Assembly: GCF_902506505.1 (NCBI RefSeq)
Contig: NZ_LR733406.1
Span: 1,386,524 to 1,450,523, forward strand
DNA: 64,000 nucleotides
From: Pseudomonas sp. 8AS
Lineage (GTDB): Bacteria; Pseudomonadota; Gammaproteobacteria; Pseudomonadales; Pseudomonadaceae
Reading direction: 5' to 3'
Positions 36,015-45,732 of the stretch are shown here, piece after piece (the stretch's first letter is position 1; every line of letters begins with the position of its first letter). The notes under the pieces are model-generated. The model made no database searches and was not told where the DNA came from. It saw nothing but the letters and a program-made list of their open reading frames with translations. A program made the position numbers and the translations under genes.

Positions 36015-36548
36015 ATGTTTCGGGGTTATCTGCGTCTGCTGCTGTTCGGTTTCGGCCTGCTGGTCGGGGTTCAGGTGCCGGGCTTCATCGACGACTACGG
36101 CAAGCGCGTGGCCGCGCACCGCGCCGAATCGGAGGAAAGCCTGAGCGGTTTCCGCGAGACCGCGGCGCGCTTCTTCAACGGCGATCTCAACGCCCTGGTT
36201 GCCCACTACAAGGCCAGCAGCGACGAGGTGATGCGCAGCGACGCGCAGAGCGTCGAGCACCTGGTGTACCGCGCCGAACTGCTCGAAGGCGAATGGCTGG
36301 CCATGCAGGGGCCCTGGTACGCCCAGGCCTGGCACCTGGCCAGTGCGGCGGACCGCGAGCTGCTGGACGAAACCATCGCGGCCTACAGCTACCAGGTGCT
36401 GCTGGCCCCGCAGGCGATTGCCTGGGGGCTGAGTGGCGGGCTGCTGCTGGCCTGGCTGGTGGAGCTGGTCGTGCTCGGCGCCGGCTGGACCCTGGGGTTT
36501 GGCCGCAAGCACAAGATCATCGCCCACGAGCAGCGCCACTGGCGCTGA
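36015..36548 (+). CDS. DUF2937 membrane protein
   Basis: This 177-residue protein has an N-terminal transmembrane helix (about 5-21), a helical periplasmic part with ETAARFFNGDLNALVAHYKAS, and a second transmembrane helix near the C-terminus (AIAWGLSGGLLLAWLVELVVLG), the layout of the DUF2937 family. The function is unknown. The start is four bases after the amidotransferase stop, so translation is probably coupled. Confidence 0.85.
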   Translation: MFRGYLRLLLFGFGLLVGVQVPGFIDDYGKRVAAHRAESEESLSGFRETAARFFNGDLNALVAHYKASSDEVMRSDAQSVEHLVYRAELLEGEWLAMQGPWYAQAWHLASAADRELLDETIAAYSYQVLLAPQAIAWGLSGGLLLAWLVELVVLGAGWTLGFGRKHKIIAHEQRHWR

Positions 36549-36659
36549 ACCGGCGCTAGCCGCGAGGTTGTTGCAAAAGATTGCGCTGGCTCGCCGAAAT
36601 GCCCGGGGGTGCATGTTAGGCTGGCGCTCCCCATTTACCCCCATCGTCATGGAGTTGTT

Positions 36660-37721
36660 ATGTCGATCAAGGAATTGATCCTGGCCGCCTTGCTGGCCGC
36701 CGCCGTACCCGCCGCCCACGCCGTGGTCGTGGCCCCCGATGCCCCGGCTCCCGCAGCCGCCGAAGCCGCCGCGCCGGAGGAGGAGAGCGCCGCGGTCACC
36801 GAGGACGAAGTCGAGGAATTCGACGAAGAAGCCTTCATCGCCAGCCTGAACTTTCAGACCGGCCAAGTGGTGATCGGCGACAACCTGGCCACCCTCAACC
36901 TGCCGGACAACCTGGTCTTCCTCGACGGCGCCGACGCCGAGCGCCTGCTGGTCGAGGCCTGGGGCAACCCGCCGGATGCCGAGCTGCCGCTGGGCATGGT
37001 GCTGCCGGCCGGCATCTCGCCGCTGGCCGCCGAGTCCTGGGCGGCGACCATCGAATACGAGGAAAGCGGCTACGTATCCGATGAGGATGCCGCCGACATC
37101 GATTACGACGACATGCTCAAGGACCTGCAGGAAGAGTCCGTGGCCGACAACCAGTGGCGCGCCGAGAACGGCTACGAGCCGGTCGAGCTGATCGGCTGGG
37201 CCGCTCAGCCGCACTACGACGACCAGGGCAAGAAGCTGCACTGGGCCAAGGAACTCAAGTTCGGCGACAGCGAAACCAACACCCTCAACTACAACATCCG
37301 CGTGCTCGGTCGCAAAGGTGTGCTGGTGCTGAACTTCATCGCCAACATGGATCAGCTGGCCGATATCCAGCAGCACGTGCCGACCGTACTGGCCATGACC
37401 GACTTCAACCAGGGCCATCGCTACGCCGAGTTCGACCCGGACATGGACGAAGTGGCGGCCTACGGCATCGGTGCGCTGATCGCCGGTAAGCTGGCGGCCA
37501 AGGCCGGCCTGTTCGCCACCCTGCTGATCCTGCTGAAGAAACTGTGGATCGTGCCGCTGCTGGCCATCGGCTGGCTGGGCAAGCGCCTGTTCGGCAAGAA
37601 ACAGGTGGAGACGCCGGTGGCTTCTGTCGAGCCGGTAGCCGAGCCGACTGCCGCCGAAGCCGTAACACCGCCAGCGAGCACTGTGCTGGACCTGAACAAG
37701 CCGGACGGCGATAAGCCCTGA
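36660..37721 (+). CDS. DUF2167 membrane-anchored protein
   Basis: The 353-residue product has a signal peptide (ending AHAVVV), a strongly acidic Ala/Glu-rich segment (EEESAAVTEDEVEEFDEEAF), and the DUF2167 core: VVIGDNLATLNLPDNLVFL, WGNPPDAELPLGMV, GWAAQPHYDDQGKKLHWAKE, LNYNIRVLGRKGVLVLN. A C-terminal transmembrane helix (LLILLKKLWIVPLLAIG) and a short tail follow. The family is membrane-bound with unknown function. GGAG precedes the ATG, and a strong terminator follows. Confidence 0.88.
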   Translation: MSIKELILAALLAAAVPAAHAVVVAPDAPAPAAAEAAAPEEESAAVTEDEVEEFDEEAFIASLNFQTGQVVIGDNLATLNLPDNLVFLDGADAERLLVEAWGNPPDAELPLGMVLPAGISPLAAESWAATIEYEESGYVSDEDAADIDYDDMLKDLQEESVADNQWRAENGYEPVELIGWAAQPHYDDQGKKLHWAKELKFGDSETNTLNYNIRVLGRKGVLVLNFIANMDQLADIQQHVPTVLAMTDFNQGHRYAEFDPDMDEVAAYGIGALIAGKLAAKAGLFATLLILLKKLWIVPLLAIGWLGKRLFGKKQVETPVASVEPVAEPTAAEAVTPPASTVLDLNKPDGDKP

Positions 37722-37742
37722 GTCTGATCGCGCATTGCACCC

Positions 37743-37767
37743 ACAAGGGCCCCACTGGGGCCCTTGT
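37743..37767 (+). terminator. Rho-independent terminator after the DUF2167 gene
   Basis: ACAAGGGCCCC and GGGGCCCTTGT form an 11-bp perfect stem with an ACT loop, followed by CGTTTCT; 21 bases after the stop codon. Confidence 0.9.
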
Positions 37768-38038
37768 CGTTTCTGCCCGGCGCCTGCCGGCTTCCCGGTT
37801 TGGGCGATCGGCCTGCGACTTCTTCCTCGACCACGCTGGGGCGTGCTTATCGACGAGGCCTGGCGGAGGCTAGCCGTCACTGGCCAGATCAATGCGGCAA
37901 AGTCGGGCCGATTGACTAGGCTGAAGGCAATCGCCGCGCCGGCCTGGCTCTGCGCACGATCCCTCGGACGTGGTCACGCTGCGACAGTCAGGTGGCCCCG
38001 CCTCTAACCCCGCTTTTCTTCGCCATTGGAGAAGCGCC

Positions 38039-39637
38039 ATGCGTGTGTGCCATCGCTCCACCATCCTGCTTGCCGTGCTGGCCCTGTCCGGTTGCCCGGA
38101 TGAGGAACCCACCAAGGCGCAAGCTCCTGCTGCCGAGGCGCCGGTAGCGGCTCCAGCCGCCGTCACCCCTCCCGTGGCGCCAGCACCAACACCAGCGCCG
38201 GCCGCGGTCAGCAACGCCGTATTCACACAGGAGGAGCTGGACCAGATGATGGCGCCGCTGGCCCTGTACCCGGACGCGCTGCTGGCCCAGGTGTTGATGG
38301 CCTCGACCTATCCGGGCGATGTCGCCGACGCCGTGGTCTGGTCCAAGGCGCATCCGAACAGCAGCGGCGATAGCGCGGTGCGCGAGGTGGCGGATCAGCC
38401 CTGGGACCCGAGCGTGCAGTCGCTGGTCGCCTTCCCGGCGGCACTGGCCACCCTGGGGCAGGATCCGGCCTGGGTTCAGCGGGTGGGCGATGCCTTCCTG
38501 GCCCAGCCCGACGCGGTGATGGACTCGGTGCAGCGCCTGCGGCGGCAGGCGCAAGCCGCCGGCAACCTGGAATCCAACGAGCAGCAGCGGGTGACCGTGC
38601 AGCCCGCCGCCCCTGCGCCAGCCTCCGCTCCCGTCTCGGCCGAGTCGACCGTGATAGTGGAGCAGCCGGCCGCCGCGCCGACCATCATCATCGAGCCGGC
38701 CCAGCCGCAGACGGTCTATGTGCCCAGCTACAACCCGAACGTGGTCTACGGCACCTGGCCCTATCCGGCCTCGCCGCCGGTGTATTACCCACCACCGCCG
38801 GGCTACTACTTCGGCGGTGCGCTGGCTGCCGGCCTGGGTTTCGCGGCCGGTGTGGCGATCATCGATTCGCTGTGGGGCGATTGCGACTGGGGCAACGATG
38901 ACATCGACATCGATGTCGACCGCTACAACAACATCAACTCCAACCGGCAGATCAATGCCAACCAGAACAACTGGCAGCACAACGCGGTCAATCGCGACGG
39001 AGTGCCTTACCGCGACCGCGCCAATCGCGAGCAATACAACCGGCGCCTGGAGGGGAGTGCGCAGCGCGATGCCTTTCGGGGGTACGATACGGCGCGGGTG
39101 GCCGAGCGCGAGCGGGCGCGTCAGTCACTGGAGCAGCGCGGCATCGACTCGCCGGCCACCAGCAACCAGCAGGCCCGCGAACGGGCCCAGAGCGCGACTC
39201 GCGAACTCGACCGGGATCCGCAGGCCCGCGAGCGGGCTCAGGCCGGGGCCCGCGATATCAGCCGGGATCCGGCCCGCGAGCGCGCCCAGGCCGCCACCCG
39301 TGATGCGCAGGCCCGTGAGCGGGCTCAGGCTTCGACCCGCGACGCGCAGGCGCGCCAGCGAGCCCAGGCCTCGACCCGCGATGCGCAGGCCCGCCAGCGT
39401 GCGCAAAGCAATCCGCAGGCTCGTCAGCAGGTGCGCCAGCAGAACGCCAGTGCGCGCGGAACCCGCGACAACGCCTTCACTGGTGCCCGCAGCCCCTCGC
39501 AGTCACGCGCGCAAGCCAGCCGTGGCCAGACCAGCCGGGCCACCGCCAGCCGGCCGCAAACGGCCCGCGCGAGCGGCCAGACTGTGCAACGCGCCTCCCG
39601 GGCACCGTCCCGGAGCGGCGGCGGCCGCCGGCGCTGA
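38039..39637 (+). CDS. DUF3300 lipoprotein with repetitive C-terminal tail
   Basis: The 532-residue product has a lipoprotein signal (lipobox LSGC, Cys near residue 19), an Ala/Pro-rich linker, the DUF3300 domain (EELDQMMAPLALYPDALLAQ, then DVADAVVWSKAHPN and WDPSVQSLVAFPAALATLG), a Tyr/Pro-rich segment with PSYNPNVVYGTWPYPASPP and a Gly-rich hydrophobic helix. The last third is a low-complexity Arg/Ala/Gln/Asp repeat built on AQARERAQASTRD-like units. It pairs with the downstream DUF2950 gene, a combination common in Proteobacteria and of unknown function. GGAG precedes the ATG. Confidence 0.9.
   Translation: MRVCHRSTILLAVLALSGCPDEEPTKAQAPAAEAPVAAPAAVTPPVAPAPTPAPAAVSNAVFTQEELDQMMAPLALYPDALLAQVLMASTYPGDVADAVVWSKAHPNSSGDSAVREVADQPWDPSVQSLVAFPAALATLGQDPAWVQRVGDAFLAQPDAVMDSVQRLRRQAQAAGNLESNEQQRVTVQPAAPAPASAPVSAESTVIVEQPAAAPTIIIEPAQPQTVYVPSYNPNVVYGTWPYPASPPVYYPPPPGYYFGGALAAGLGFAAGVAIIDSLWGDCDWGNDDIDIDVDRYNNINSNRQINANQNNWQHNAVNRDGVPYRDRANREQYNRRLEGSAQRDAFRGYDTARVAERERARQSLEQRGIDSPATSNQQARERAQSATRELDRDPQARERAQAGARDISRDPARERAQAATRDAQARERAQASTRDAQARQRAQASTRDAQARQRAQSNPQARQQVRQQNASARGTRDNAFTGARSPSQSRAQASRGQTSRATASRPQTARASGQTVQRASRAPSRSGGGRRR
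39163..39420 (+). repeat. Tandem-repeat region coding an Arg/Ala/Gln-rich tail
   Basis: Within the DUF3300 gene a unit of about 33-39 bases recurs several times, encoding variants of ARERAQxxTRDxQ. Units such as DAQARERAQASTR, DAQARQRAQASTR and DAQARQRAQSN are nearly identical at DNA level, so the tail is expected to vary in repeat number between strains. Confidence 0.8.
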
Positions 39638-39650
39638 CAGGAGAATCGCC

Positions 39651-40559
39651 ATGATTGCTGGATTCCGTTTGATCTCGATCCTGTTGCTGGGCGTTCTGGT
39701 CCAGGCCGCACAGGCGCAGCAGGCTTACCCCACTGCAGATGCCGCCGCCGAGGCGCTGGTGGCTGCCCTGGGAACCGAAAAGGGCGATGCCGAGCGCCTG
39801 GCGGCCTTGCTGGGCGCCGACTGGCAAAGCTACATCCCGACCGGCGACGTCGAGCGCGAGGATGTCGATGCCTTCCTCGCGCTCTATCGGCAGAAGAGCG
39901 TGCTGCAGCCCACCGCGTCCGGGCGCGCCGCCCTGGTGGTGGGCAACACGCCCTGGACCTTCCCCCTGCCGCTGGTCCAGGGCAAGGATGGCTGGGCCTT
40001 CGATACCAAGGCCGGCGGTGAGGAAATCCGGGTGCGCCGCATCGGTCGCAACGAGCTGGCCACCGTGCAGGCGATGCTGGCTTACCACGATGCACAGATG
40101 GACTATGCCGAGGTCGACCGGGACGGCGACGGGGTGCTGGAGTACGCGCAGCAGTTCATCAGCAGCGACGGCCAGTACGACGGGCTGTACTGGGCCGAGG
40201 AGCCCGGTATCGAGGAAAGCCCACTCGGTCCGCTATTCGGCGACGAGCTGCCCGACGGCGTCTGGCACGGCTACCACTACCGCATCCTCAACGCCCAGGG
40301 CGCCTCGGCACCGGGCGGCGCCTACGACTACCGGCTCGGCGACAACATGAGCCGCGGCTTTGCCCTGATCGCCTGGCCGGCCAAATATGGCGACAGCGGC
40401 GTGATGAGTTTCATGATCAGTCACGACGGCCAGGTGTTCGAAAAGGATCTGGGTCCGGACGGCGCGAAACTGGCGACAACCATGAGCCGTTTCGATCCGG
40501 ACAGCAGCTGGCATGAGGTTGAGGCCGCGGCCGAGGACGCAATATTGGCCACGCCCTGA
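39651..40559 (+). CDS. DUF2950 exported protein
   Basis: The 302-residue protein has a signal peptide (MIAGFRLISILLLGVLVQAAQAQ) and the DUF2950 fold: YPTADAAAEALVAALGTEKG, WTFPLPLVQGKDGWAFDTKA, GEEIRVRRIGRNELATVQAM, a DGDGVLEYAQQ segment and GFALIAWPAKYGDSGVMSFM. It is periplasmic. The start lies 13 bases after the DUF3300 stop, with CAGGAG upstream, so the two genes form an operon and probably one functional unit. A strong terminator follows. Confidence 0.92.
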   Translation: MIAGFRLISILLLGVLVQAAQAQQAYPTADAAAEALVAALGTEKGDAERLAALLGADWQSYIPTGDVEREDVDAFLALYRQKSVLQPTASGRAALVVGNTPWTFPLPLVQGKDGWAFDTKAGGEEIRVRRIGRNELATVQAMLAYHDAQMDYAEVDRDGDGVLEYAQQFISSDGQYDGLYWAEEPGIEESPLGPLFGDELPDGVWHGYHYRILNAQGASAPGGAYDYRLGDNMSRGFALIAWPAKYGDSGVMSFMISHDGQVFEKDLGPDGAKLATTMSRFDPDSSWHEVEAAAEDAILATP

Positions 40560-40584
40560 CCGGCGGCGCAGGCGCCAAAACGAG

Positions 40585-40611
40585 ACGGGCCCAAGCGGGC
40601 CCGTTTTGTTT
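40585..40611 (+). terminator. Rho-independent terminator after the DUF3300-DUF2950 operon
   Basis: ACGGGCCC and GGGCCCGT form an 8-bp stem with an AAGC loop, followed by TTTGTTT; 25 bases after the DUF2950 stop. Confidence 0.9.
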
Positions 40612-41081
40612 GGCCATGTCCTAATAGCGTGTTGGATAGACGCGTGCCATCCATGGGTGCGAGCTCTGCGTTGTAGGGTGCGCCGTGCGCACCTGATGGC
40701 CCCTAGGGCACCAGGCTGAGCTGATTGCCGAGTGGGCTGATGGTTTGGGTTTCGCCTACCCAGGCGACTCACTTTTCTTTGTTTGCGCAAAGAAAAGTAA
40801 GCAAAAGAAAGCGCACCCCGGCATCCGGCCCTGCGCTTCGCTCCGGGTGCCCTCCTTCCGGCGCCGCTCCGGGGGCCGTCACGAAGGGACGTCCCTGTCC
40901 CTTCGCTCCTCGCTCGGCGTCCTGCCTCGCGTCCCCCTACGCAACACCTCCACTAGGCCTCCTGACGGGGACTCGGGCTCCGAGCTGCTTGATGGCTCTT
41001 TCTTGCCGCTACGCGGATTTGGTTTCCACCCCGCAAACCATGGAGCTGCATACAACACGCTATTGGTACATCGCCTTTTGT
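40612..41081. repeat. Gene-free region with dispersed repeats
   Basis: About 470 bases hold no credible gene but several repeats. Near 40674 is a GTAGGGTGCGCCGTGC REP-like sequence like the one at 9943. At 40771-40798 is a perfect inverted repeat ACTTTTCTTTG / CAAAGAAAAGT with a TTTGCG loop, part of a repeat widespread in Pseudomonas and Xanthomonas. Around 40880-40905 CGAAGGGAC and GTCCCTTCG form another palindrome. An open frame at 40745-41092 reads through these repeats and is not a gene. Confidence 0.7.
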
Positions 41082-42260
41082 TTACTTGCTGAGAAAGCGC
41101 ATGCCTTCTTCCAGGCCACGCAGGGTCAGCGGGTGCATCTGGTCGTTGATCAGCTCGCGGACGATGTTGGTGGAAGCGGTGTAGCTCCACGCATCCTTGG
41201 GGTAGGGGTTGATCCAGATGAGCTTCTTGTACTTCTCCATGAAGCGCTTCATCCACACGTAGCCGGCTTCCTCGTTCCAGTGCTCGACGCTGCCGCCGGC
41301 CTGGGTGATCTCGTAGGGCGCCATGGCCGCGTCGCCGATGAAGATCACCTTGTAGTCCGGGCCGTACTTGTGCAGCAGGTCGAGGGTGGAATAGCGCTCG
41401 GAGGTGCGGCGCAGGTTGTTCTTCCACACGCTCTCGTAGATGAAGTTGTGGAAGTAGAAATACTCCAAATGCTTGAACTCGGTCTTGCAGGCCGAGAACA
41501 GTTCCTCGCAGACCTTGACGTGGGCGTCCATCGAACCGCCGATGTCGAACAGCAGCAGCAGCTTCACCGTGTTGCGCCGTTCCGGGCGCATCTGGATGTT
41601 GAGCAGGCCGCCGTCCTTGGCCGTGTGGTCGATGGTGCCGCCGAGGTCGAATTCTTCCGCCGCGCCCTCGCGGGCGAACTTGCGCAGGCGGCGCAGGGCC
41701 ACCTTGATGTTGCGCGTGCCCAGTTCGACCTGGTCGTCGAGGTTCTTGTACTCGCGCTGGTCCCACACCTTGGCGGCCTTGCCCTGGCGCTTGCCGGCGT
41801 CGCCGACGCGGATGCCTTCCGGGTTGTAGCCGCCGGAGCCGAACGGGCTGGTGCCGCCGGTGCCGATCCACTTGTTGCCGCCTTCGTGGCGTTCCTTCTG
41901 CTCTTCGAGGCGTTTCTTGAATTCCTCGATCAGCTTGTCCAGGCCGCCGAGGCTCTGGATCTGCGCGCGCTCCTCGTCGGTCAGCAGGCGCTCGAACTCC
42001 TTGCGCAGCCATTCATCGGGGATCAGCGCCTCGATGTGCTGGTTGAGGTTCTCCAGGCCCTTGAAGTAGGCGCCGAAGGCGCGGTCGAACTTGTCGAAAT
42101 GACGTTCGTCCTTGACCAGGATGGTGCGCGACAGGAAGTAGAACTCGTCCATGTCGGCGAACACCACGTTGTGTTTCAACGCGTTGATCAGGTCGAGCAG
42201 CTCGCGTACCGAGACCGGCACCTTGGCGGCGCGCATTTCATTGAACAGGTTGAGCAGCAT
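41082..42260 (-). CDS. VWA-domain protein (CoxE-like) partner of MoxR ATPase
   Basis: The 392-residue protein has an N-terminal helical region (MLLNLFNEMRAAKVPVSVRE), a linker with KWIGTGGTSPFGSGG and a C-terminal von Willebrand A domain. The metal-ion-dependent adhesion site reads D239-I-G-G-S243-M, so the first Ser of the usual DxSxS is Gly, a variant typical of CoxE-like proteins. Such proteins work with MoxR AAA+ ATPases, here encoded upstream on the same strand (42439-43284), to remodel or metallate partner proteins. The pair is separated by palindromic element B. The substrate is unknown. Confidence 0.88.
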   Translation of the reverse strand: MLLNLFNEMRAAKVPVSVRELLDLINALKHNVVFADMDEFYFLSRTILVKDERHFDKFDRAFGAYFKGLENLNQHIEALIPDEWLRKEFERLLTDEERAQIQSLGGLDKLIEEFKKRLEEQKERHEGGNKWIGTGGTSPFGSGGYNPEGIRVGDAGKRQGKAAKVWDQREYKNLDDQVELGTRNIKVALRRLRKFAREGAAEEFDLGGTIDHTAKDGGLLNIQMRPERRNTVKLLLLFDIGGSMDAHVKVCEELFSACKTEFKHLEYFYFHNFIYESVWKNNLRRTSERYSTLDLLHKYGPDYKVIFIGDAAMAPYEITQAGGSVEHWNEEAGYVWMKRFMEKYKKLIWINPYPKDAWSYTASTNIVRELINDQMHPLTLRGLEEGMRFLSK

Positions 42261-42331
42261 GTGCGTGCCCTCGTGGAAGTCTGTAACTGCCTTATGGCCT
42301 GATTGCTCGCACCAGGTGAGGGGCGAGCGAG

Positions 42332-42438
42332 CTAGGGCCAGGCAAGGCGAGAGCGGGCGAGGCAGCAGGGTTTACTGGTGTAAATGAGCATGCCGAGCCC
42401 GCTCTCAACGCAGTCTGGCCGACGCGCAGCCGGCCCGT
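42332..42438 (-). repeat. Dispersed palindromic element, copy B
   Basis: The core has CTAGGGCCAGGCAAGGC (42332-42348), a 10-bp stem GAGAGCGGGC / GCCCGCTCTC (42349-42358 with 42397-42406), an apical TTTACTGGTGTAAA (42371-42384), and a block ending near 42425 with CTGGCCGACGC. The distance between stem arms is 38 bases, as in copy A. The right end runs to the TTA (TAA) stop of the moxR gene at 42439-42441. The outer terminal repeats of copy A are not clear here, so this copy may be worn or truncated. Confidence 0.8.
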
Positions 42439-43284
42439 TTATCGGGAGGCGCGACGGCTCATGAAGGCCAGACGCTCGAGCAGCTGCACATCCTGCTCGT
42501 TCTTCACCAGGGCGCCGGCCAGCGGCGGGATGGCCTTGGTCGGATCGCGCTCGCGCAGCACCGCCTCGCCGATATTGTCGGCCATCAACAGCTTGAGCCA
42601 GTCGACCAGCTCGCTGGTGGATGGCTTCTTCTTCAGGCCCGGCACCTTGCGCACGTCGAAGAACACGTCGAGCGCCTCGGCCACCAGCTCGCCGCTGATC
42701 TTCGGGTAGTGCACGTCGACGATCTTCTGCAGGGTGTTGCGGTCGGGGAAGGCGATGTAGTGGAAGAAGCAGCGGCGCAGGAAGGCGTCCGGCAGTTCCT
42801 TCTCGTTGTTCGAGGTGATGATGATGATCGGGCGCTGCTTGGCCTTGATCGTCTCGTTGGTCTCGTAAACGTAGAACTCCATCTTGTCGAGTTCCTGCAA
42901 CAGGTCGTTGGGGAACTCGATGTCGGCCTTGTCGATCTCGTCGATCAGCAGGATCACCCGCTCATCGCTCTCGAAGGCCTCCCACAGCTTGCCCTTCTTG
43001 ATGTAGTTGCGTACGTCGTGGACCTTGTCCGAGTCCAGCTGCGAGTCGCGCAGGCGGCTGACCGCGTCGTACTCGTACAGGCCCTGGTGGGCCTTGGTGG
43101 TGGACTTGATGTGCCAGGTGATCAGCTTGGCGCCGAAGGCCTCGGCCAGCTGCTCGGCCAGCATGGTCTTGCCGGTGCCCGGCTCGCCCTTGACCAGCAG
43201 CGGGCGCTGCAGGGTGATGGCGGCATTCACCGCGAGCTTCAGGTCGTCGGTGGCGACGTAGGACTGGGTGCCTTCGAACTTCAT
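42439..43284 (-). CDS. MoxR-family AAA+ ATPase
   Basis: The 281-residue ATPase has Walker A GEPGTGKT at 33-40, Walker B ILLIDEIDKAD, a sensor-1 segment IIITSNNEKELPDAFLRRC and the helix-2 insert typical of MoxR. It powers chaperone-like remodelling together with its VWA partner, the next gene on the same strand after element B. GAGGAT precedes the ATG. The pair resembles the widespread MoxR-VWA modules with unknown clients. Confidence 0.93.
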   Translation of the reverse strand: MKFEGTQSYVATDDLKLAVNAAITLQRPLLVKGEPGTGKTMLAEQLAEAFGAKLITWHIKSTTKAHQGLYEYDAVSRLRDSQLDSDKVHDVRNYIKKGKLWEAFESDERVILLIDEIDKADIEFPNDLLQELDKMEFYVYETNETIKAKQRPIIIITSNNEKELPDAFLRRCFFHYIAFPDRNTLQKIVDVHYPKISGELVAEALDVFFDVRKVPGLKKKPSTSELVDWLKLLMADNIGEAVLRERDPTKAIPPLAGALVKNEQDVQLLERLAFMSRRASR

Positions 43285-43565
43285 CGTGTAATCCTCGAAC
43301 GGTGACGCCCCGGAACCTGCGCCCGGCGCTGTTGTAGCGTAAAAAACCGACTATACCGCGCAGTCTGCCAGGCTGTGAACGCAGACGCGCCATTCAGTCA
43401 CTGAATGGCGGGTCACCCGATCCGCGGTTCAGATAGCGGGCCTGGTGCGCCGTGGCGGTTCGCTGTCGGCCAGGGCCGTGGCCTGTCCGCGCTCAGGTGC
43501 TGGACGCCCTCTGGTTGGCGGCTTAGGCTTGTGAGTCTCGCCTCTGCCTGTCCAAGGACCCTGCC

Positions 43566-44540
<975 letters not shown>

Positions 44541-44548
44541 GTACCGTT

Positions 44549-44668
44549 CCGATCTGCTGCGCGTCGGCGATACTGCGTTGAAGATGGCTTTGGGCTGCTC
44601 ATTTACAGCATGTAAACTCCGCACCCTCAGCCATCTTCGCCTTGTCTCGCTCTAGCTCACGAGATCGG
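44549..44668 (+). repeat. Dispersed palindromic element, copy C
   Basis: Terminal arms CCGATCT (44549-44555) and AGATCGG (44662-44668) enclose GCGTCGGCGATACTGCGTT (44561-44579), a 10-bp stem GAAGATGGCT / AGCCATCTTC (44580-44589 with 44629-44638), an apical ATTTACAGCATGTAAAC and GCCTTGTCTCGCTCTAG (44639-44655). It lies eight bases after the cysK stop codon in the same relative orientation as copies A and B to their genes. Confidence 0.85.
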
Positions 44669-44684
44669 TTCTTGAACCTTGATG

Positions 44685-44710
44685 AAAAAGCCGCCCTCGG
44701 GCGGCTTTTT
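44685..44710. terminator. Bidirectional terminator between cysK and the DMT transporter
   Basis: AAAAAGCCGCC and GGCGGCTTTTT form a perfect stem (CTCG-type loop) with A and T runs on both sides, so it can end transcripts from cysK (through element C) and from the convergent transporter gene. Confidence 0.92.
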
Positions 44711-44721
44711 CGTTTCCCCGA

Positions 44722-45624
44722 TCAGGCCTTGGCCGGAGCGGTGCGCGGCGCGCTCGGCCGCACCACCAGCCACAGCGCCACGCCGATCAGGGCGCAGCCC
44801 GGCAGGTAGGCCCAGCTCAGCGGCTCGCCCAGCAGCAGGGCGCCCCAGACCACGCCGAAGGGCGGGATCAGGAAGGTGGTGGTGGAGGCTTTGATCGGGC
44901 CGATATCGCTGAGCAGGCGGAAGTACAGGACATAGGCGAACGCGGTGCAGAGCAGGCCCAGGCCGGCCAGGGACAGCCACACCCCGGGCCCGCCCCAGCT
45001 GGCCGGCATCTGCCAGGCCAGGCTGGCGGCGAACAGCGGCAGCTGGAACAGGCTGGCGCCGACCAGGCTGGCGCAGGCCACCAGGCGGTTGTCCAGGCCC
45101 AGCGGGCCGATCCAGCGGCGGGTGAGGAAGCCGGCGAAGCCGTAGCAGGTGGTCGCCACCAGGCAGGCGGCGGCGCCGAGCAGCAGCGGCAGGTCGAAGT
45201 CCACCGGGCCGGTGCGGGTCAGCACGGCCACGCCGAACAGGCCGAGCGCCACGCCGGCGGCCTTGCTGGCGGTCATTGCCTCGCTGAAGAACAGCGCGCC
45301 GATCAGCACGCCCATCAGCGGCGTGGTGGCATTGAAGATCGACGAGTAGCCGGCCGGCAGCACCAGCGCCGCCAGGCAGTACATCACCGAGGGCAGGCCG
45401 GCGTTGATTACCCCGAGCAGCAGGCAGGCGCGGAACTTGCCCTTGTAGTTCCACACCGGGCGCAGTACCAGCAGGAAGGCCAGCAGGCCGAGGGCGCCCA
45501 GGCTGGCGCGGAAGAAGGCAGTGGGCAGGCTGCCGAGCACCGGCACGGCGATGCGCATGAACAGGAAACTGGCGCCCCAGATGGCGGCGAGCAGGAGCAG
45601 GCGGAGCAGGTCGGCAGGTTTCAT
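44722..45624 (-). CDS. DMT-family transporter (EamA)
   Basis: The 300-residue inner-membrane protein has ten hydrophobic helices in two EamA repeats (AAIWGASFLFMRIAVPVLG; SIFNATTPLMGVLIGALFFSEAM; later KASTTTFLIPPFGVVWGALLLGE). The family exports amino acids or metabolites; the substrate is unknown. The ATG at 45624 has no strong ribosome site, nor does the GTG four codons upstream. It is convergent with cysK, so an export role for cysteine-related metabolites is possible but only suggested by position. Confidence 0.88.
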   Translation of the reverse strand: MKPADLLRLLLLAAIWGASFLFMRIAVPVLGSLPTAFFRASLGALGLLAFLLVLRPVWNYKGKFRACLLLGVINAGLPSVMYCLAALVLPAGYSSIFNATTPLMGVLIGALFFSEAMTASKAAGVALGLFGVAVLTRTGPVDFDLPLLLGAAACLVATTCYGFAGFLTRRWIGPLGLDNRLVACASLVGASLFQLPLFAASLAWQMPASWGGPGVWLSLAGLGLLCTAFAYVLYFRLLSDIGPIKASTTTFLIPPFGVVWGALLLGEPLSWAYLPGCALIGVALWLVVRPSAPRTAPAKA

Positions 45625-45732
45625 GGCGCGGCACACCAGGGCAGGGGCGCTCAGATTACGCCTCTCGCCGGGCGGCGCAATCCACAGCTGACTTTCAAAT
45701 CAGCGGGTTCCAAGGGTGCGCCGCTCTGCTTA

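Noticed and set aside
40745..41092. A 115-codon hypothetical protein
   Set aside because: It reads through dispersed repeats and palindromes, has no ribosome site, and is of the repeat-derived type often annotated by mistake.
43285..43565. A regulatory RNA upstream of cysK
   Set aside because: The 280-base gap shows no strong stem or known riboswitch motif; only a normal ribosome site was found.
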